Below the pieces are notes generated by a model. The model had not been told where the DNA came from. It was given only the letters and a program-made list of their open reading frames with translations, and made no database searches. This document shows positions 52,014-61,625 of a stretch of DNA of 64,000 nucleotides, piece after piece. The stretch spans positions 49,664 to 113,663 of the forward strand of contig DASXEB010000010.1 of assembly GCA_036490335.1 (NCBI GenBank), written 5' to 3'. Source of the DNA: Palsa-1392 sp036490335 (GTDB taxonomy: Bacteria > Verrucomicrobiota > Verrucomicrobiia > Chthoniobacterales > UBA10450). Both the position numbers and the translations under genes were made by a program. Within the stretch, counting starts at the first letter, position 1. Every line of letters starts with the position of its first letter.

Positions 52014-52688
52014 ATGAAAAAAACTCCCGTCCTCCTGTTCATCCTCGCCGTTTCTTGCGGATTGCCATTGAGCGGCCGCGCCGCGCTCGATTCCGACAAC
52101 GGTTTCGACGAAACCTTAAACTTCAGCAACAACCAGACGCCGCCGGGATGGCAAATCGCCTACCCTTACGGCGGCCCGGGCCGCGACGCGCAGATCGCGA
52201 ACCAGCGTTTCCAGATCGGCCCGACGGACACCTACGCCTCGCTGCAAAAGAACAAAACGCTGCCCGTCGGCTCGACCGCCATCCACATCGCTTACAAGTG
52301 CGCGGTGCAGGATGTGGTTTATGGCATGGGTTACCAGATTCATCTGGTCATGAATGACGGCGGCGATTTTTTCGTCGACCTGAGCAAGAACGGTTTCGGC
52401 GTGGATAACATCGTCGCGGCGGCGGGCGATTATAGCGCGCCCGAGTTCGACCAGACTTACCCGCCGAGATATCAGGACTACATTCTCGACGCCGTTTTCT
52501 CGAATGGCCAGATCGTGCTGCAGGCGACGAAGGCGAATAATGGCGCGGTGCTGCTGAACGTGACCGTCCCGGTGCCCGACCTCGACATCACGCGGCTGCA
52601 ACAGGTGCGCCTCTTCGGCATCATGACGACGGAACATGTCTCTTCGCCGGCGTGGATCGATAACGTCGTGATCGAAGCGTTGCCGTAG
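52014..52688 (+). CDS. Secreted hypothetical protein (beta-rich)
   Basis: A 224-residue protein with a signal peptide (MKKTPVLLFILAVSCGLPLSG). The mature part reads like a jelly-roll or LamG-type domain (GFDETLNFSNNQTPPGWQIAY, then VVYGMGYQIHLVMNDGG and a final AWIDNVVIEALP). No anchor is visible. Function not recognised. A minisatellite follows the stop at 52740. Confidence 0.75.
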   Translation: MKKTPVLLFILAVSCGLPLSGRAALDSDNGFDETLNFSNNQTPPGWQIAYPYGGPGRDAQIANQRFQIGPTDTYASLQKNKTLPVGSTAIHIAYKCAVQDVVYGMGYQIHLVMNDGGDFFVDLSKNGFGVDNIVAAAGDYSAPEFDQTYPPRYQDYILDAVFSNGQIVLQATKANNGAVLLNVTVPVPDLDITRLQQVRLFGIMTTEHVSSPAWIDNVVIEALP

Positions 52689-52739
52689 ATTTCGTGGTGG
52701 CTTCCGGGCCCGAAGCCGGGATTCCCAAGGCGGAGACGA

Positions 52740-53050
52740 CGATTCTCCCGGAGGGAAGCGACAATTCTCCAGCCGGGAGCCGAATTTCTCCGGCCGGAAG
52801 TCTGATTTCTCCAGCCGGGAGTCTGACTTTTCCGGCGGGAAGTCCGGTTTCTCCGGCCGGGAGCCTGACTTCTGCGGGTGGAAGTCTGACTTCTGCGTGC
52901 GGAACTCCGACTTCCGCGTGCGGGAATGCAACTTCCGCGTGCGGGAATGCGACTTCTGCGCGCGGGAATGCAACTTCTGCGCGCGGGAATGCGACTTCTG
53001 CGTGCGGAAATGCGACTCCCGCGTGCGGAAGTCCGGCTCCCGCGGGGGCG
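52740..53050. repeat. 21-base minisatellite, about 15 units
   Basis: Repeat units of the type GACTTCTGCGCGCGGGAATG(C), from GAATTTCTCCGGCCGGAAGTC-like units at the left to the most regular ones at 52900-53020. The length 21 keeps every frame open, so long false ORFs cross it on both strands. Confidence 0.9.
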
Positions 53051-53069
53051 CGCGGGGCCGGCGCGCGGC

Positions 53070-53687
53070 TTATTGGCCGGGCGCGGGGGCGATTTCGACT
53101 TTGTCGATCGAGATCGAGCCGGGATCGGTGCCGACGCCGACGTTGGTCAGGGAAAGGGTGACTGTGCCGGTGACGGGTGAGGTGAAGTTGATCGTGATCG
53201 GGGTGAAATCGATCACGTCGGTGTAGGGGCCGCCGACCGCGAGGTCGTAGGTTTGCTCGAAATAGGTTTTGTCGCTGTTGTTCGAGAGCAAAACGTCCAG
53301 CGCCGGCGCGGTCCCGCCGTCGGAATCGGCCGCTTCGATGGTGAAGACGTAGCTTTGCCCGGCGACGAAGCCGGGGATGGATTGGGAATCGCGGGAGATG
53401 AAGCCTTCCTGCGTCCGCGGGTCGAGGCCGAGATATTGCCGGCCGTAGGGAGTGACTCCGTAGTGGCGGCCCTGGCCGTCGGGGATGTTGCCCGAGACGA
53501 TCGCGACCGCGCCCATGAAGGATGAGGTCCAGCCGTAGCCGCCGCCGGCGTTGATGCTGTGGGCCGGGTAGCGGGGTTTCTCGAAATTGCCGTTGACGAT
53601 GACGGGATGGGTGCCGGCGGCGGCGGTGGCGATCGAGGCGGCGAAGAAGGCGGCGAGTTGAAGGAGCGAAAGACGCTTTGGTTTCAT
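53070..53687 (-). CDS. Secreted galactose-binding-like protein
   Basis: A 205-residue protein with a signal peptide (MKPKRLSLLQLAAFFAASIATAAAG), then VIVNGNFEKPRYP, GGGYGWTSSFMG and a C-terminal VTGTVTLSLTNVG. The start NGNFE, the Trp-containing segment and the closing strand recall carbohydrate-binding or DUF642-like domains. No anchor visible; function unknown. It faces the secreted protein at 52014, with the minisatellite between the two genes. Confidence 0.75.
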   Translation of the reverse strand: MKPKRLSLLQLAAFFAASIATAAAGTHPVIVNGNFEKPRYPAHSINAGGGYGWTSSFMGAVAIVSGNIPDGQGRHYGVTPYGRQYLGLDPRTQEGFISRDSQSIPGFVAGQSYVFTIEAADSDGGTAPALDVLLSNNSDKTYFEQTYDLAVGGPYTDVIDFTPITINFTSPVTGTVTLSLTNVGVGTDPGSISIDKVEIAPAPGQ

Positions 53688-53738
53688 AAATGCGAAGCCG
53701 AAGATAGCACAACCGCGCGGTTCCCGGCCGGGAAACCG

Positions 53739-56700
53739 TCAGGCGTCGGCCATCTCGGGGACGAGCGCGTCGGTCGAGGGTTCGTCCGCGGGGCCGGCGA
53801 GCTCGCTCGCGTTGTGGGTGCGGGCGATGAGGACGTAGATCGAAGGGACGATGAAAAGGGTAAAGATGGTGCCGATGCTCATCCCGCCGACGAGGACCAA
53901 GCCGATGGAGTTTCGCGCTTTTGCGCCGGCGCCGGTGACGAGGACGAGGGGGAAATGGCCGGCCACGGTCGCGATCGTGGTCATGAGGATGGGACGGAGG
54001 CGGACGCGCGCGGCCTGGGAGACGGCGGAGATTTTGTCGATGCCCTGGAGCTGAAGTTTGTTGGCGAATTCGACGATGAGGATGGCGTTTTTCGAAATCA
54101 GGCCGACGAGGGTGACGAGGCCGACCTGGGAGTAGATGTTCCAGGTCGTGGTCCAGCCGTTGGTGAAGAAGGCGACGTTCGGGTTCGGGATTCTGAGCGA
54201 GGTGAAAATGAGGGCGCCGAACATGGCCATCGGGACCGAGCCGAGGAGAATGATGAGCGGGTCGCGGAAGCTGTTGAATTGCGCGGCGAGGACGAGGAAA
54301 ATGAGGGTGAAGGCGAGAAGAAGGGCGGGCAGAAACTTGTTTCCCTCGGTGCGGAGCTGGCGCGACTCGCCGGTGTAGTCAACGGAGTAGCCTTTGGGGA
54401 GGATTTTGGCCGCTTCATCCTCGAGGATCTTGAGGGCGGAGTCGGTCGGCACGCCGGCCACGCCGCTCAGGGTGATGGCGTTGAGCTGCTGGAGACGGTT
54501 GAGGGAGCGCGGGACGACTTTGTTCTCGATCTTCGCGATCGTGCTCAGCTGGATGAGGGAGTTGTTTGGCCCGGTGACGTAAATGTTCTTAAGCTGATCC
54601 GGATTGAGCCGGTCGACGCGCTTGATCTGCGGGATGACCTTGTAGGCGCGGCCGGAAATGTCGAACCAGTTGACGTAATTCCCACCGAGCATGTCGGAGA
54701 CGTCGGTGCCGATCTGGCCGAGATTGAGGCCGAGCGCGGCCGCCTTGTCGTGATCGATCACGACCTCGGATTGCGGCTGGTCGATCTTGGTGTCGATGTC
54801 GGGCGGGAAGTAGAATTTGCCGCTTTTCATGGCGGCAGCCTGGATTTGCTTGGCGAAGACGAGCATTTGCTCGGGCTCGGCGGTGGAAAGGATGGCGAAC
54901 TCGACTGGAAAGGTGCCCCCGGCGGGAAGCGCGGGCGGGAGGACGCAATACATCTGGACGCCGGGAATTTTCGAGACCGCGCGCTGCACTTGGGGAAGCA
55001 TCTGGAAGGCGGTCGTCTTGCGCTGGTCCCATGGTTTCATGACGAGGCCGCCGAATCCGGTCGAGGGAAAGGTGAGTTGGAAGGAGAAGGCCGTTTCGGG
55101 AAAGGCGGCAAAGGCTTTCCCGGCCGCGTCGGCGTAGGTCTCGGTCTGATCCATGGTGGAGTTGGCGTCGGCGGTGACGATGCCGAAGATGACTCCCTGG
55201 TCCTCGGCCGGGGCGAGCTCTTTGTTCTGGCTTGAAGAGACGTAGTAAAAGAGAACAGCGAGGAGCGAGAGGCCGATCCAGGCGCAGTAGATGGCGGGAC
55301 GCATTTGCAGAGTGCGATCCAGCTTTCTTCCATACCAATCCCTGATCCGGTCGAAGGTCTGATTGACTTTGCCGGCGAACCCGATCTCGGACGTGTCGGC
55401 TTTGAGAAAATAAGCCGCCATGACGGGCGACAAAGTGAGCGCGACGACGCCGGAAATGGCGACGGCTCCGGCAAGGGTGAAAGCGAATTCGCGGAAAAGG
55501 GTGCCGGTCAGCCCGCCCTGGATGCCGATCGGAACGTAGACGGCCGCGAGGGTAATCGTCATCGCGATGATCGGGCCGATCAGCTCGCGAGCGCCGACAA
55601 GCGCGGCGTTAAGCGGCGAAAGTCCCTCGCGCATGTGCCGCTCGACGTTCTCGACTACGACGATCGCGTCATCGACGACAAGGCCGACGGAGAGAACAAT
55701 CGCGAGCAGGGTGAGGAGATTGATCGAGAACCCGAACGCCTGCATTAAAAAGACCGCGCCGATGAGGGAAATCGGGATGGCGACGATCGGAATGAGGACG
55801 GATCGCCACGACCCGAGGAAAAGGAAGATCACGATCATGACGATGAGCAGGGTCTCCATTAAAGTACGGAAGACGTCGTGAATGGCGGTGTTGATGTACT
55901 CGGTGCCGTCGTAGGCGATGCGCCCTTGCAGGCCGGTCGGCAGGCTTTTTTGGATGTCCGCGAGATCGGCGCGCACGCGCTTAATGACGTCGATCGAGTT
56001 CGCGTTCGGGAGCACGAAGATGCCCATGAAAACCGCGCGCTGTCCGGAGAAGCGAACCTCGGAATCGTAGTCCTCCGCGCCGAGCACAACATCCGCGATG
56101 TCGCCCAGCCTAACGAGGACGTTGTTCTGCTGCCTAACGACGAGGTTCTTGAAGTCCTGGACGGAATGCAGGTCGGTATTCGCGGTCAAATCGACCTGGA
56201 CGAGCGCGCCCTTCGTCGAGCCAAGCGCGGAAAGGAAATTATTTGCCGCCAGCGCCTTCTCGACGTCCGTCGGGCTGACGTTGAGCGCAGCCATTCGGTC
56301 GGGATGCAGCCAGATTCTCATCGCGAAGGTGCGGCCGCCGAGGATTTGCGCTTGTTGCACCCCCGCGATTGCGGTCAATCGCGGTTGAACGATGCGAGTG
56401 AGATAATCGGTGATCTCGTTCGCCTGTAGAATATTTGAAGTGAAGCTGAGGTAGGCGGAGGCAAACTGCGAATCCGCCGGCTGGATATTGATGACCGGGA
56501 TTTGCGCCTCGGGCGGGAGGTCGTTCCGCACCTGGGAGACCTTGGAATTAATCTCGGCGAGCGCCTTGTTCGAGTCGTAATTGAGTTTGAGATGCGCCGT
56601 GATGGTCGAGACGCCCTGCGCGCTGCTCGATTGCAGATAATCGATGCCGTCCGCCGCCGCGATCACGCGCTCGAGCGGTGTGGTGATAAAACCGCGGACC

Positions 56701-56876
56701 AATTCCGCGCTCGCGCCAACATAAACCGTCGTTACCGACACGGTCGCGATGTCGCTGCGCGGATATTGCCGGACGTTGAGCGACGAAATCGCCTGCAAGC
56801 CCGCGATGATAATGACGAGGCTGACAACGATCGCGAGGACCGGCCGGCGAATGAAAAGATCGGTGAACGATTTCAT
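53739..56876 (-). CDS. RND efflux pump inner-membrane subunit (HAE-1 type)
   Basis: A 1045-residue RND transporter with 12 helices and two large periplasmic loops. LVVDDAIVVVENVERH in helix 4 has the paired Asp residues for proton relay, and the family RLRPILMTTIATVAG is near the C-terminus. Multidrug or solvent export with a periplasmic adaptor and a TolC-type outer channel is the likely role. The adaptor gene starts only 43 bases away. Two GCCTAACGA copies are at 56108 and 56132, the only ones in this operon. Confidence 0.95.
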   Translation of the reverse strand: MKSFTDLFIRRPVLAIVVSLVIIIAGLQAISSLNVRQYPRSDIATVSVTTVYVGASAELVRGFITTPLERVIAAADGIDYLQSSSAQGVSTITAHLKLNYDSNKALAEINSKVSQVRNDLPPEAQIPVINIQPADSQFASAYLSFTSNILQANEITDYLTRIVQPRLTAIAGVQQAQILGGRTFAMRIWLHPDRMAALNVSPTDVEKALAANNFLSALGSTKGALVQVDLTANTDLHSVQDFKNLVVRQQNNVLVRLGDIADVVLGAEDYDSEVRFSGQRAVFMGIFVLPNANSIDVIKRVRADLADIQKSLPTGLQGRIAYDGTEYINTAIHDVFRTLMETLLIVMIVIFLFLGSWRSVLIPIVAIPISLIGAVFLMQAFGFSINLLTLLAIVLSVGLVVDDAIVVVENVERHMREGLSPLNAALVGARELIGPIIAMTITLAAVYVPIGIQGGLTGTLFREFAFTLAGAVAISGVVALTLSPVMAAYFLKADTSEIGFAGKVNQTFDRIRDWYGRKLDRTLQMRPAIYCAWIGLSLLAVLFYYVSSSQNKELAPAEDQGVIFGIVTADANSTMDQTETYADAAGKAFAAFPETAFSFQLTFPSTGFGGLVMKPWDQRKTTAFQMLPQVQRAVSKIPGVQMYCVLPPALPAGGTFPVEFAILSTAEPEQMLVFAKQIQAAAMKSGKFYFPPDIDTKIDQPQSEVVIDHDKAAALGLNLGQIGTDVSDMLGGNYVNWFDISGRAYKVIPQIKRVDRLNPDQLKNIYVTGPNNSLIQLSTIAKIENKVVPRSLNRLQQLNAITLSGVAGVPTDSALKILEDEAAKILPKGYSVDYTGESRQLRTEGNKFLPALLLAFTLIFLVLAAQFNSFRDPLIILLGSVPMAMFGALIFTSLRIPNPNVAFFTNGWTTTWNIYSQVGLVTLVGLISKNAILIVEFANKLQLQGIDKISAVSQAARVRLRPILMTTIATVAGHFPLVLVTGAGAKARNSIGLVLVGGMSIGTIFTLFIVPSIYVLIARTHNASELAGPADEPSTDALVPEMADA

Positions 56877-56919
56877 CTCTGGCGGCGGAGATTTGACATC
56901 GAATCGCGAGCAGCCTGCG

Positions 56920-58122
56920 CTACGTGTCGCTGGGCGACGGATGCAGCTCGGGCGTCGGCGAAAGCTTGTTGTCGATCACGACGTCCAAGCCGTTGCGGAG
57001 CTTGAATGCGCCGGTCGAAACGATTTCCTGCCCTTCTTTCAACCCTTCCGTGACCGCGACGAAATCGCCCCGCCGATCGCCCAGCCTGACGAACTGCTGG
57101 CGAAGAATCAATTCGTCCTTCTTCGTCTTCTCGTTCTGCTTTTTCTCAATCACGTAAACGGAATCGCCGTAAGGCGCGTAGGCGACCGCGGTCGCCGGGA
57201 TGTAAAGCGTGGAATTTTTCTCGGGTAACATCACCTGCACCCGCGCGAACATCCCCGGCCGCAGCGCGTGGTCCTTGTTATCAAGGCTGGCCTGCATTTG
57301 CACGCTGCGCGTCGTCGGGTCCACCGCGGGATTGACCGCGGTCAGCTTACCGGCGAACTCCCGCCCCGGGATCGCGTCGGTCGTGATATCGACGGTCTCG
57401 CCGACCTTGACTTTGGCGAGAGCGTTTTGCGGCAGAGAAAAATCTGCATAAACCTGGTCGAGTGTTTGCAACTCGACCAGCTTGTCGCCCGCCGCGACCT
57501 GCTGGCCGGGATTGACGTAGCGAATGCCGGCGATTCCCGAGAACGGCGCGTGAATTTCCTTTTTGTCGATGATCGCCTGCATGTTCTCGACCGACGCCTG
57601 GGCGGCCGCGAATTTCGCCTGCGCTGAATCGAAGTCCGCTTGCGCGATGACGTTTCCTTTCGCGAGATTTTGCGCGCGCTTCAGGTCGGCTTTGGCCAGC
57701 GCGGCGTCGGCTTGGGCGGAATGGAGCTGCGCGATTTCGGAGGACGCGTCGATCTTCAAAAGCAGATCGCCCTTGTTCACTTTCGCGCCGGATTCAAAAT
57801 CAATCTCGGTCACGCGCCCCGCGACTTCCGCGGCCAGCATCGCGCCTTGCACCGCCGAGATCGACCCGACCGCGTAAAGCGTCGGTTGCCAGTTCGCCTT
57901 TTTCACGAACGCGCTCGTCACCGTTGTCGCTGGCGGCGACATGCTCGCTGCCCCGCGCACCATCGTCACGATTTGGAGCACCTTGATTCCGATAAACAAA
58001 ATCACAATCAGGAGGAGCCCGGCGATGACGGCGATGATCGGCCCTTTCCTGCGCCGCACGGCCGGCGCAGGAAAGGGCGCGCGAGCGGGAACGGTCGGCG
58101 TGCGGCTAATGGTTGTTTGCAT
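56920..58122 (-). CDS. RND efflux periplasmic adaptor (MexE-like)
   Basis: A 400-residue membrane-fusion protein. Residues about 26-50 are a membrane anchor (IIAVIAGLLLIVILFIG). A barrel-sandwich hybrid (AAEVAGRVTEIDFESGAKVNKGD), an alpha-hairpin and the beta-barrel with IPATAVAYAPYGDSVYVIEKK follow. It links the RND pump to the outer channel. Its start lies inside the end of tetR (17 bases overlap), so regulator and pump are made from one operon. Confidence 0.93.
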   Translation of the reverse strand: MQTTISRTPTVPARAPFPAPAVRRRKGPIIAVIAGLLLIVILFIGIKVLQIVTMVRGAASMSPPATTVTSAFVKKANWQPTLYAVGSISAVQGAMLAAEVAGRVTEIDFESGAKVNKGDLLLKIDASSEIAQLHSAQADAALAKADLKRAQNLAKGNVIAQADFDSAQAKFAAAQASVENMQAIIDKKEIHAPFSGIAGIRYVNPGQQVAAGDKLVELQTLDQVYADFSLPQNALAKVKVGETVDITTDAIPGREFAGKLTAVNPAVDPTTRSVQMQASLDNKDHALRPGMFARVQVMLPEKNSTLYIPATAVAYAPYGDSVYVIEKKQNEKTKKDELILRQQFVRLGDRRGDFVAVTEGLKEGQEIVSTGAFKLRNGLDVVIDNKLSPTPELHPSPSDT

Positions 58123-58732
58123 GAGGTTGGAAAAGTAGCTGCCAGAGCGTCTCCGCGGCGGCCAGTTGTTGTTTACGTTGTTGCGCGAGCGAAATGTTCG
58201 ACGCGAGCAGACAACTGCGCATCATGCAGCCATCATTCACTGCGAAAATCAACCCGGCAATTTTCGCCGCGGTCAGGCCGTTCTTCGCCCACTTCCGTTC
58301 CGGCGATCGCGCGATCAGTTTTACCACCCCGTCGGCTTTGGCGCGCGCGATTCCCCGCACGACTCGCGCGATCTGCGGATTGCGGCTCGACTCCGCGAAA
58401 AGTTCGACCACAAAACTGGCGAGGATCCGCGGCGAGCGCTCGCCGCAATCGGAAGTGAAGAAAATCTTCATCGCTTCGCGCAAAGTCGGCGCCCCACTCG
58501 CGCGCTCGACCAGATTCGCGATCGCTTTCTTGTGTCCGGCGGCGAGGGCGGCGATCATCTCCTCCTTGCTTTTGAAGTAGCGATAAATCAGCCCGACGCT
58601 GATCCCCGCGCGCGCGCTGATCTCGTGCATTGTCGTTTGATGAAATCCGCATTCCGCAAACGACTGCACCGCCGCCTCGAGGATTTGTTCCCGGCGATCG
58701 AGAGAGAAATCGGCTGTCGTCTTTGTCGGCAT
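58106..58732 (-). CDS. TetR-family transcriptional repressor of the efflux operon
   Basis: A 208-residue TetR protein. The HTH is MHEISARAGISVGLIYRYFKSKEEM at about residues 35-60; the rest is a helical ligand-binding domain. It is first in the operon tetR-adaptor-RND. The palindrome at 58744-58765 just before the start is the obvious operator, so it probably represses itself and the pump. Confidence 0.92.
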   Translation of the reverse strand: MPTKTTADFSLDRREQILEAAVQSFAECGFHQTTMHEISARAGISVGLIYRYFKSKEEMIAALAAGHKKAIANLVERASGAPTLREAMKIFFTSDCGERSPRILASFVVELFAESSRNPQIARVVRGIARAKADGVVKLIARSPERKWAKNGLTAAKIAGLIFAVNDGCMMRSCLLASNISLAQQRKQQLAAAETLWQLLFQPHANNH

Positions 58733-58743
58733 CGGTCGCGCAG

Positions 58744-58765
58744 AATGAATGAACGTTCATTCATT
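58744..58765. promoter_or_regulatory. Palindromic TetR operator
   Basis: A perfect 22-base palindrome with half-site AATGAATGAAC and its reverse GTTCATTCATT, 12 bases before the tetR start. The length, symmetry and position are those of TetR-family operators. Confidence 0.85.
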
Positions 58766-58857
58766 GTCAAATCGCGCCAGCAAATCATCTCGCCCAACCC
58801 GGCCGCCGCTCCTGCGTTGACAGCGTTTCGCTGCCATTCAAGTTTAGCCGCTCGCGC

Positions 58858-58929
58858 GCCAGGGTAGCTCAGTGGTAGAGCAGGGGACTCATAAGCCCTT
58901 GGTCGGGAGTTCAACTCTCCCCCCTGGCA
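58858..58929 (+). tRNA. tRNA-Met (anticodon CAT)
   Basis: A 72-base cloverleaf. The acceptor is GCCAGGG/CCCTGGC with A as discriminator; the D-arm is GCTCAGTGGTAGAGC; the anticodon loop is CTCATAA with CAT; the T-arm is GGGAGTTCAACTCTCCC. No CCA end is coded. The A-G pair at the top of the anticodon stem is a mismatch. Elongator Met is likely; a lysidine-modified tRNA-Ile2 has the same anticodon and is not excluded. Confidence 0.93.
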
Positions 58930-58955
58930 GCTCGTTAGGCCCTAACGAACCGCGC

Positions 58956-59741
58956 CTAACGACTGTGCTCGGCCAGGAAAGGCTTGAGCTCCGCCTTGCT
59001 TCCGCGCTTCGCGATCATGAAGCAAACCCCGTCGCGCTCTTCCACCGCGCCGGTCCAGCCTTCGTTCTCCACAAAACCCCAGCTCGTTTTTCCTTCCGCC
59101 GTCGGGCTCCGCAGGTCCGATTTGTCGGCCGGGAAAAAGAAGAATTGCAGCCCGCTTTCCGCGAGCGCGACTTGCGCCACGCGCCGGCCCTCCTCGTCAT
59201 CGAAGACGCGCGCGCCCGTCGCCTGCAAGTCGGCAAACGCGATCGGCGCCTCGAAATGTTCGAGCTGGAATTTCATGAAAAAATAATCCCCCAGATTGAT
59301 CGCGTCGGTGTGGATCGGCTCGAAATCGGCGCGGTGCGTGTTGCTCGCGACCACCAGCATTTTCTTCGCCGTCTCGGAGCCGGGAAATTCCTCGAGATGC
59401 TCGACAAAAAAGAAAATGCACAGCCCGAGCAGGACGAGAAACGCCAGCACGGTCGAGAGAATCGCCGGATGCCGCGCGGTTTTTTTCCAACTGCGTTTGA
59501 CGCCTTTGATCAGCGCGACATTGACGAACCACTCCTCCGCCTCCTTTGGGATTTCGATCTTCGCCACGAGCCGCGCGAGCGCGTGATCGAATTGCTGCTG
59601 ATCCGTCAAACTGGCGGCCGCTTCCGGGATCGTGCGCGCGCTTTCCAGGGCCGAGCGCATCGCGCGATTGCTCGGCGGCGCGTCGCTGATCGGCGCGCAA
59701 TCGACCAGCGCCTGTTTGCGGCGCGAGAGCCAGCGCTTCAT
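58956..59741 (-). CDS. Membrane-anchored anti-sigma-like protein
   Basis: A 261-residue protein with one membrane helix at about residues 89-115 (ILSTVLAFLVLLGLCIFFFVEH). The cytoplasmic N-terminal part is helical, and the outer part could be a sensor. Its start (ATGA) overlaps the stop of the sigma-like gene, which is the layout of sigma/anti-sigma pairs. No zinc-binding ZAS motif is seen. The stop lies in a GCCTAACGA word (58954). Confidence 0.72.
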   Translation of the reverse strand: MKRWLSRRKQALVDCAPISDAPPSNRAMRSALESARTIPEAAASLTDQQQFDHALARLVAKIEIPKEAEEWFVNVALIKGVKRSWKKTARHPAILSTVLAFLVLLGLCIFFFVEHLEEFPGSETAKKMLVVASNTHRADFEPIHTDAINLGDYFFMKFQLEHFEAPIAFADLQATGARVFDDEEGRRVAQVALAESGLQFFFFPADKSDLRSPTAEGKTSWGFVENEGWTGAVEERDGVCFMIAKRGSKAELKPFLAEHSR

Positions 59742-60235
59742 GTCGTGCGCAAGTGTTCCGTCACGGTATTGAGCCAGGCCTGAAATTGCGCGCGTCCGTG
59801 CGAGATCAAACTTGCCAGCTCGCTCATTTTCAGGTCGAGCAGGTTTTGCATTTCGCGATGCGAAAATTCGTTCAGGTAAAAAAAAGCGAGCGCGCTCCGT
59901 TGCGGTTCCGGCGCGGCCGAAATCCAGATCGCGAACTGTTGCGGCTCGAGATGCGCCACGCGCAAGGCCGCGTCGGCCGCGATCGCTTCCTCCGCCAGCA
60001 CGGCCGTTTCCGGTTGCACGTCGCTTTCCTGAATCGTGAGACATTGATGCCGCGCCTCGTGAAATGCCCAGAGCCGATCGTCCGGCAACTGTTCGCGCGA
60101 AGCGAGCAGGGCGGCTTCACGCAGGGTGTTTTGGAAAGCGGCGAGCGCGCGTTCGCCATCGCCCGTCATGAGAAAACAGAACCGATAAAGCTGCGGAAGG
60201 CTGCGCGCGAGCCGATGACTTTCTTGTTTTTCCAA
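59738..60235 (-). CDS. ECF-type sigma factor-like protein
   Basis: A 165-residue protein with a sigma-region-2-like start (SLPQLYRFCFLMTGDGERALAAFQNTLREA) and a region-4-like end (LAFFYLNEFSHREMQNLLDL, then SELASLISHGRAQFQAWL). The promoter-binding residues are not strongly conserved, so it is a divergent ECF-type factor. The overlap with the membrane protein gene supports a sigma/anti-sigma role. Confidence 0.75.
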   Translation of the reverse strand: MEKQESHRLARSLPQLYRFCFLMTGDGERALAAFQNTLREAALLASREQLPDDRLWAFHEARHQCLTIQESDVQPETAVLAEEAIAADAALRVAHLEPQQFAIWISAAPEPQRSALAFFYLNEFSHREMQNLLDLKMSELASLISHGRAQFQAWLNTVTEHLRTT

Positions 60236-60312
60236 TGCGATAAAATGCAGGCCGCCTCGCCTCGCGCAAAGATTTTTCTCGCGCGCCTAACGAGTCGCCT
60301 TTTGCCTTGCGC

Positions 60313-61545
60313 TCAGAGCTCCGCCATCCGCCGCGCCACTTCCTCGGCATTTTCGCGGCTGTTGAAAGCCGAGATCCGAAAATAACCTTCGCCTTCCGCG
60401 CCGAATCCGCTCCCCGGCGTGACGACGACGTTCAGCTTCTCGAGCATGCGATCGAACAGCTCCCAACTCGTTAGGCCGGGCGGCGTCCGCACCCAGATGT
60501 AAGGCGCGTTCGTCCCCCCGAAAACCTCCAGCCCGGCGCGCGCCGCGGCTTCGCGCAGGAGGCGCGCGTTGCCCATGTAATGCGCGATCAGCCCGCGCAC
60601 CTGCTCGCGCCCGGCCGCGCTATAGAGCGCCTCCGCCCCGCGCTGCACCGGATAGCTCACGCTGTTCGCTTTCGTGCTCCAGCGCCGGTGCCATAAACGG
60701 TGGAGCGGAAATTCGCGGCCATCGTTCGTCTGCGCGAGCAGCCGCTTCGTCATCACGGTAAAACCGCAGCGCACCCCGGTGAAACCGCCCGTCTTCGAGA
60801 AGCTGCGAAACTCCACCGCGCATTCCGGGCCGCCCGGGATCTCGAAGATCGAGCGCGGGATTCGCGGGTCGCTGATGTAACCTTCGTAGGCCGCGTCGAA
60901 AAGAATCAGCGCATTGTTTTCGCGCGCGTACTGGACCCAGCCTTGCAACTGCGCGCGGGTCGCGACCGCGCCCGTCGGATTGTTCGGGAAACATAAATAG
61001 ATCACGTCCGCGTGCTCGTTAGGCGGTACCGGCACGAAAGCGTTCTCCGCGCGGCAGGGCAAATAAATGATCCCTTCGTAGCGCCCAGACTCGTTAGGCA
61101 AACCGGTCCGACCCGCCATCACATTCGTATCGACATAGACGGGATAAACCGGATCGGTGATCGCGACGCGATTCTGCGCGCCGAGAATATCGAGAATGAA
61201 ACCGCAATCGCTTTTCGAACCGTCCGAGACAAAAATCTCGTCATCCGCGATCTCGATTCCACGCGCCCGATAGTCGTGCTGCGCAATCGCGCCGCGCAGG
61301 AAATCGCCGCCCTGCTCGTGGCCATAACCGCGAAAAGTTTCGCGCACCGCCAGCTCATCGACCGCGCGCTTCATCGCCTCGACCGCGGCGCGCGGGAGCG
61401 GTTCGGTCACGTCGCCGATCCCGCAACGGATGAGCCGTTTCGCGGCCTCCGGATGCGCCTCGCAAAACTCCCGCACCCGCCGCGCGATCTCGGGAAAAAG
61501 ATAGCCGGCCTTCAGCTTGAGATAATTTTCGTTGAGATACGCCAT
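60313..61545 (-). CDS. dapL: LL-diaminopimelate aminotransferase
   Basis: A 410-residue PLP enzyme making LL-diaminopimelate directly from tetrahydrodipicolinate and glutamate, a lysine route found in plants, chlamydiae and Verrucomicrobiota. It starts MAYLNENYLKLKAGYLFPEIARR; GIGDVTEPLP, FVSDGSKSDCG and the PLP lysine Lys251 in RSFSKTGGFTG are DapL-specific. Start at 61545 rather than 61590. It supports a PVC origin. Three TCGTTAGGC copies occur in the gene. Confidence 0.95.
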   Translation of the reverse strand: MAYLNENYLKLKAGYLFPEIARRVREFCEAHPEAAKRLIRCGIGDVTEPLPRAAVEAMKRAVDELAVRETFRGYGHEQGGDFLRGAIAQHDYRARGIEIADDEIFVSDGSKSDCGFILDILGAQNRVAITDPVYPVYVDTNVMAGRTGLPNESGRYEGIIYLPCRAENAFVPVPPNEHADVIYLCFPNNPTGAVATRAQLQGWVQYARENNALILFDAAYEGYISDPRIPRSIFEIPGGPECAVEFRSFSKTGGFTGVRCGFTVMTKRLLAQTNDGREFPLHRLWHRRWSTKANSVSYPVQRGAEALYSAAGREQVRGLIAHYMGNARLLREAAARAGLEVFGGTNAPYIWVRTPPGLTSWELFDRMLEKLNVVVTPGSGFGAEGEGYFRISAFNSRENAEEVARRMAEL

Positions 61546-61625
61546 GCCTTCGCCCGCGCCCGAAAAAGCCGCCCCGCGCTCGTTATGCAACAGGGCGGCG
61601 GGATTCTGTCAACGCCATCCTCGCC

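Noticed and set aside
52694..53161. A Ser/Ala/Gly-rich repeat protein after the secreted gene
   Set aside because: All frames stay open across 21-base repeats, so the frame does not show coding.
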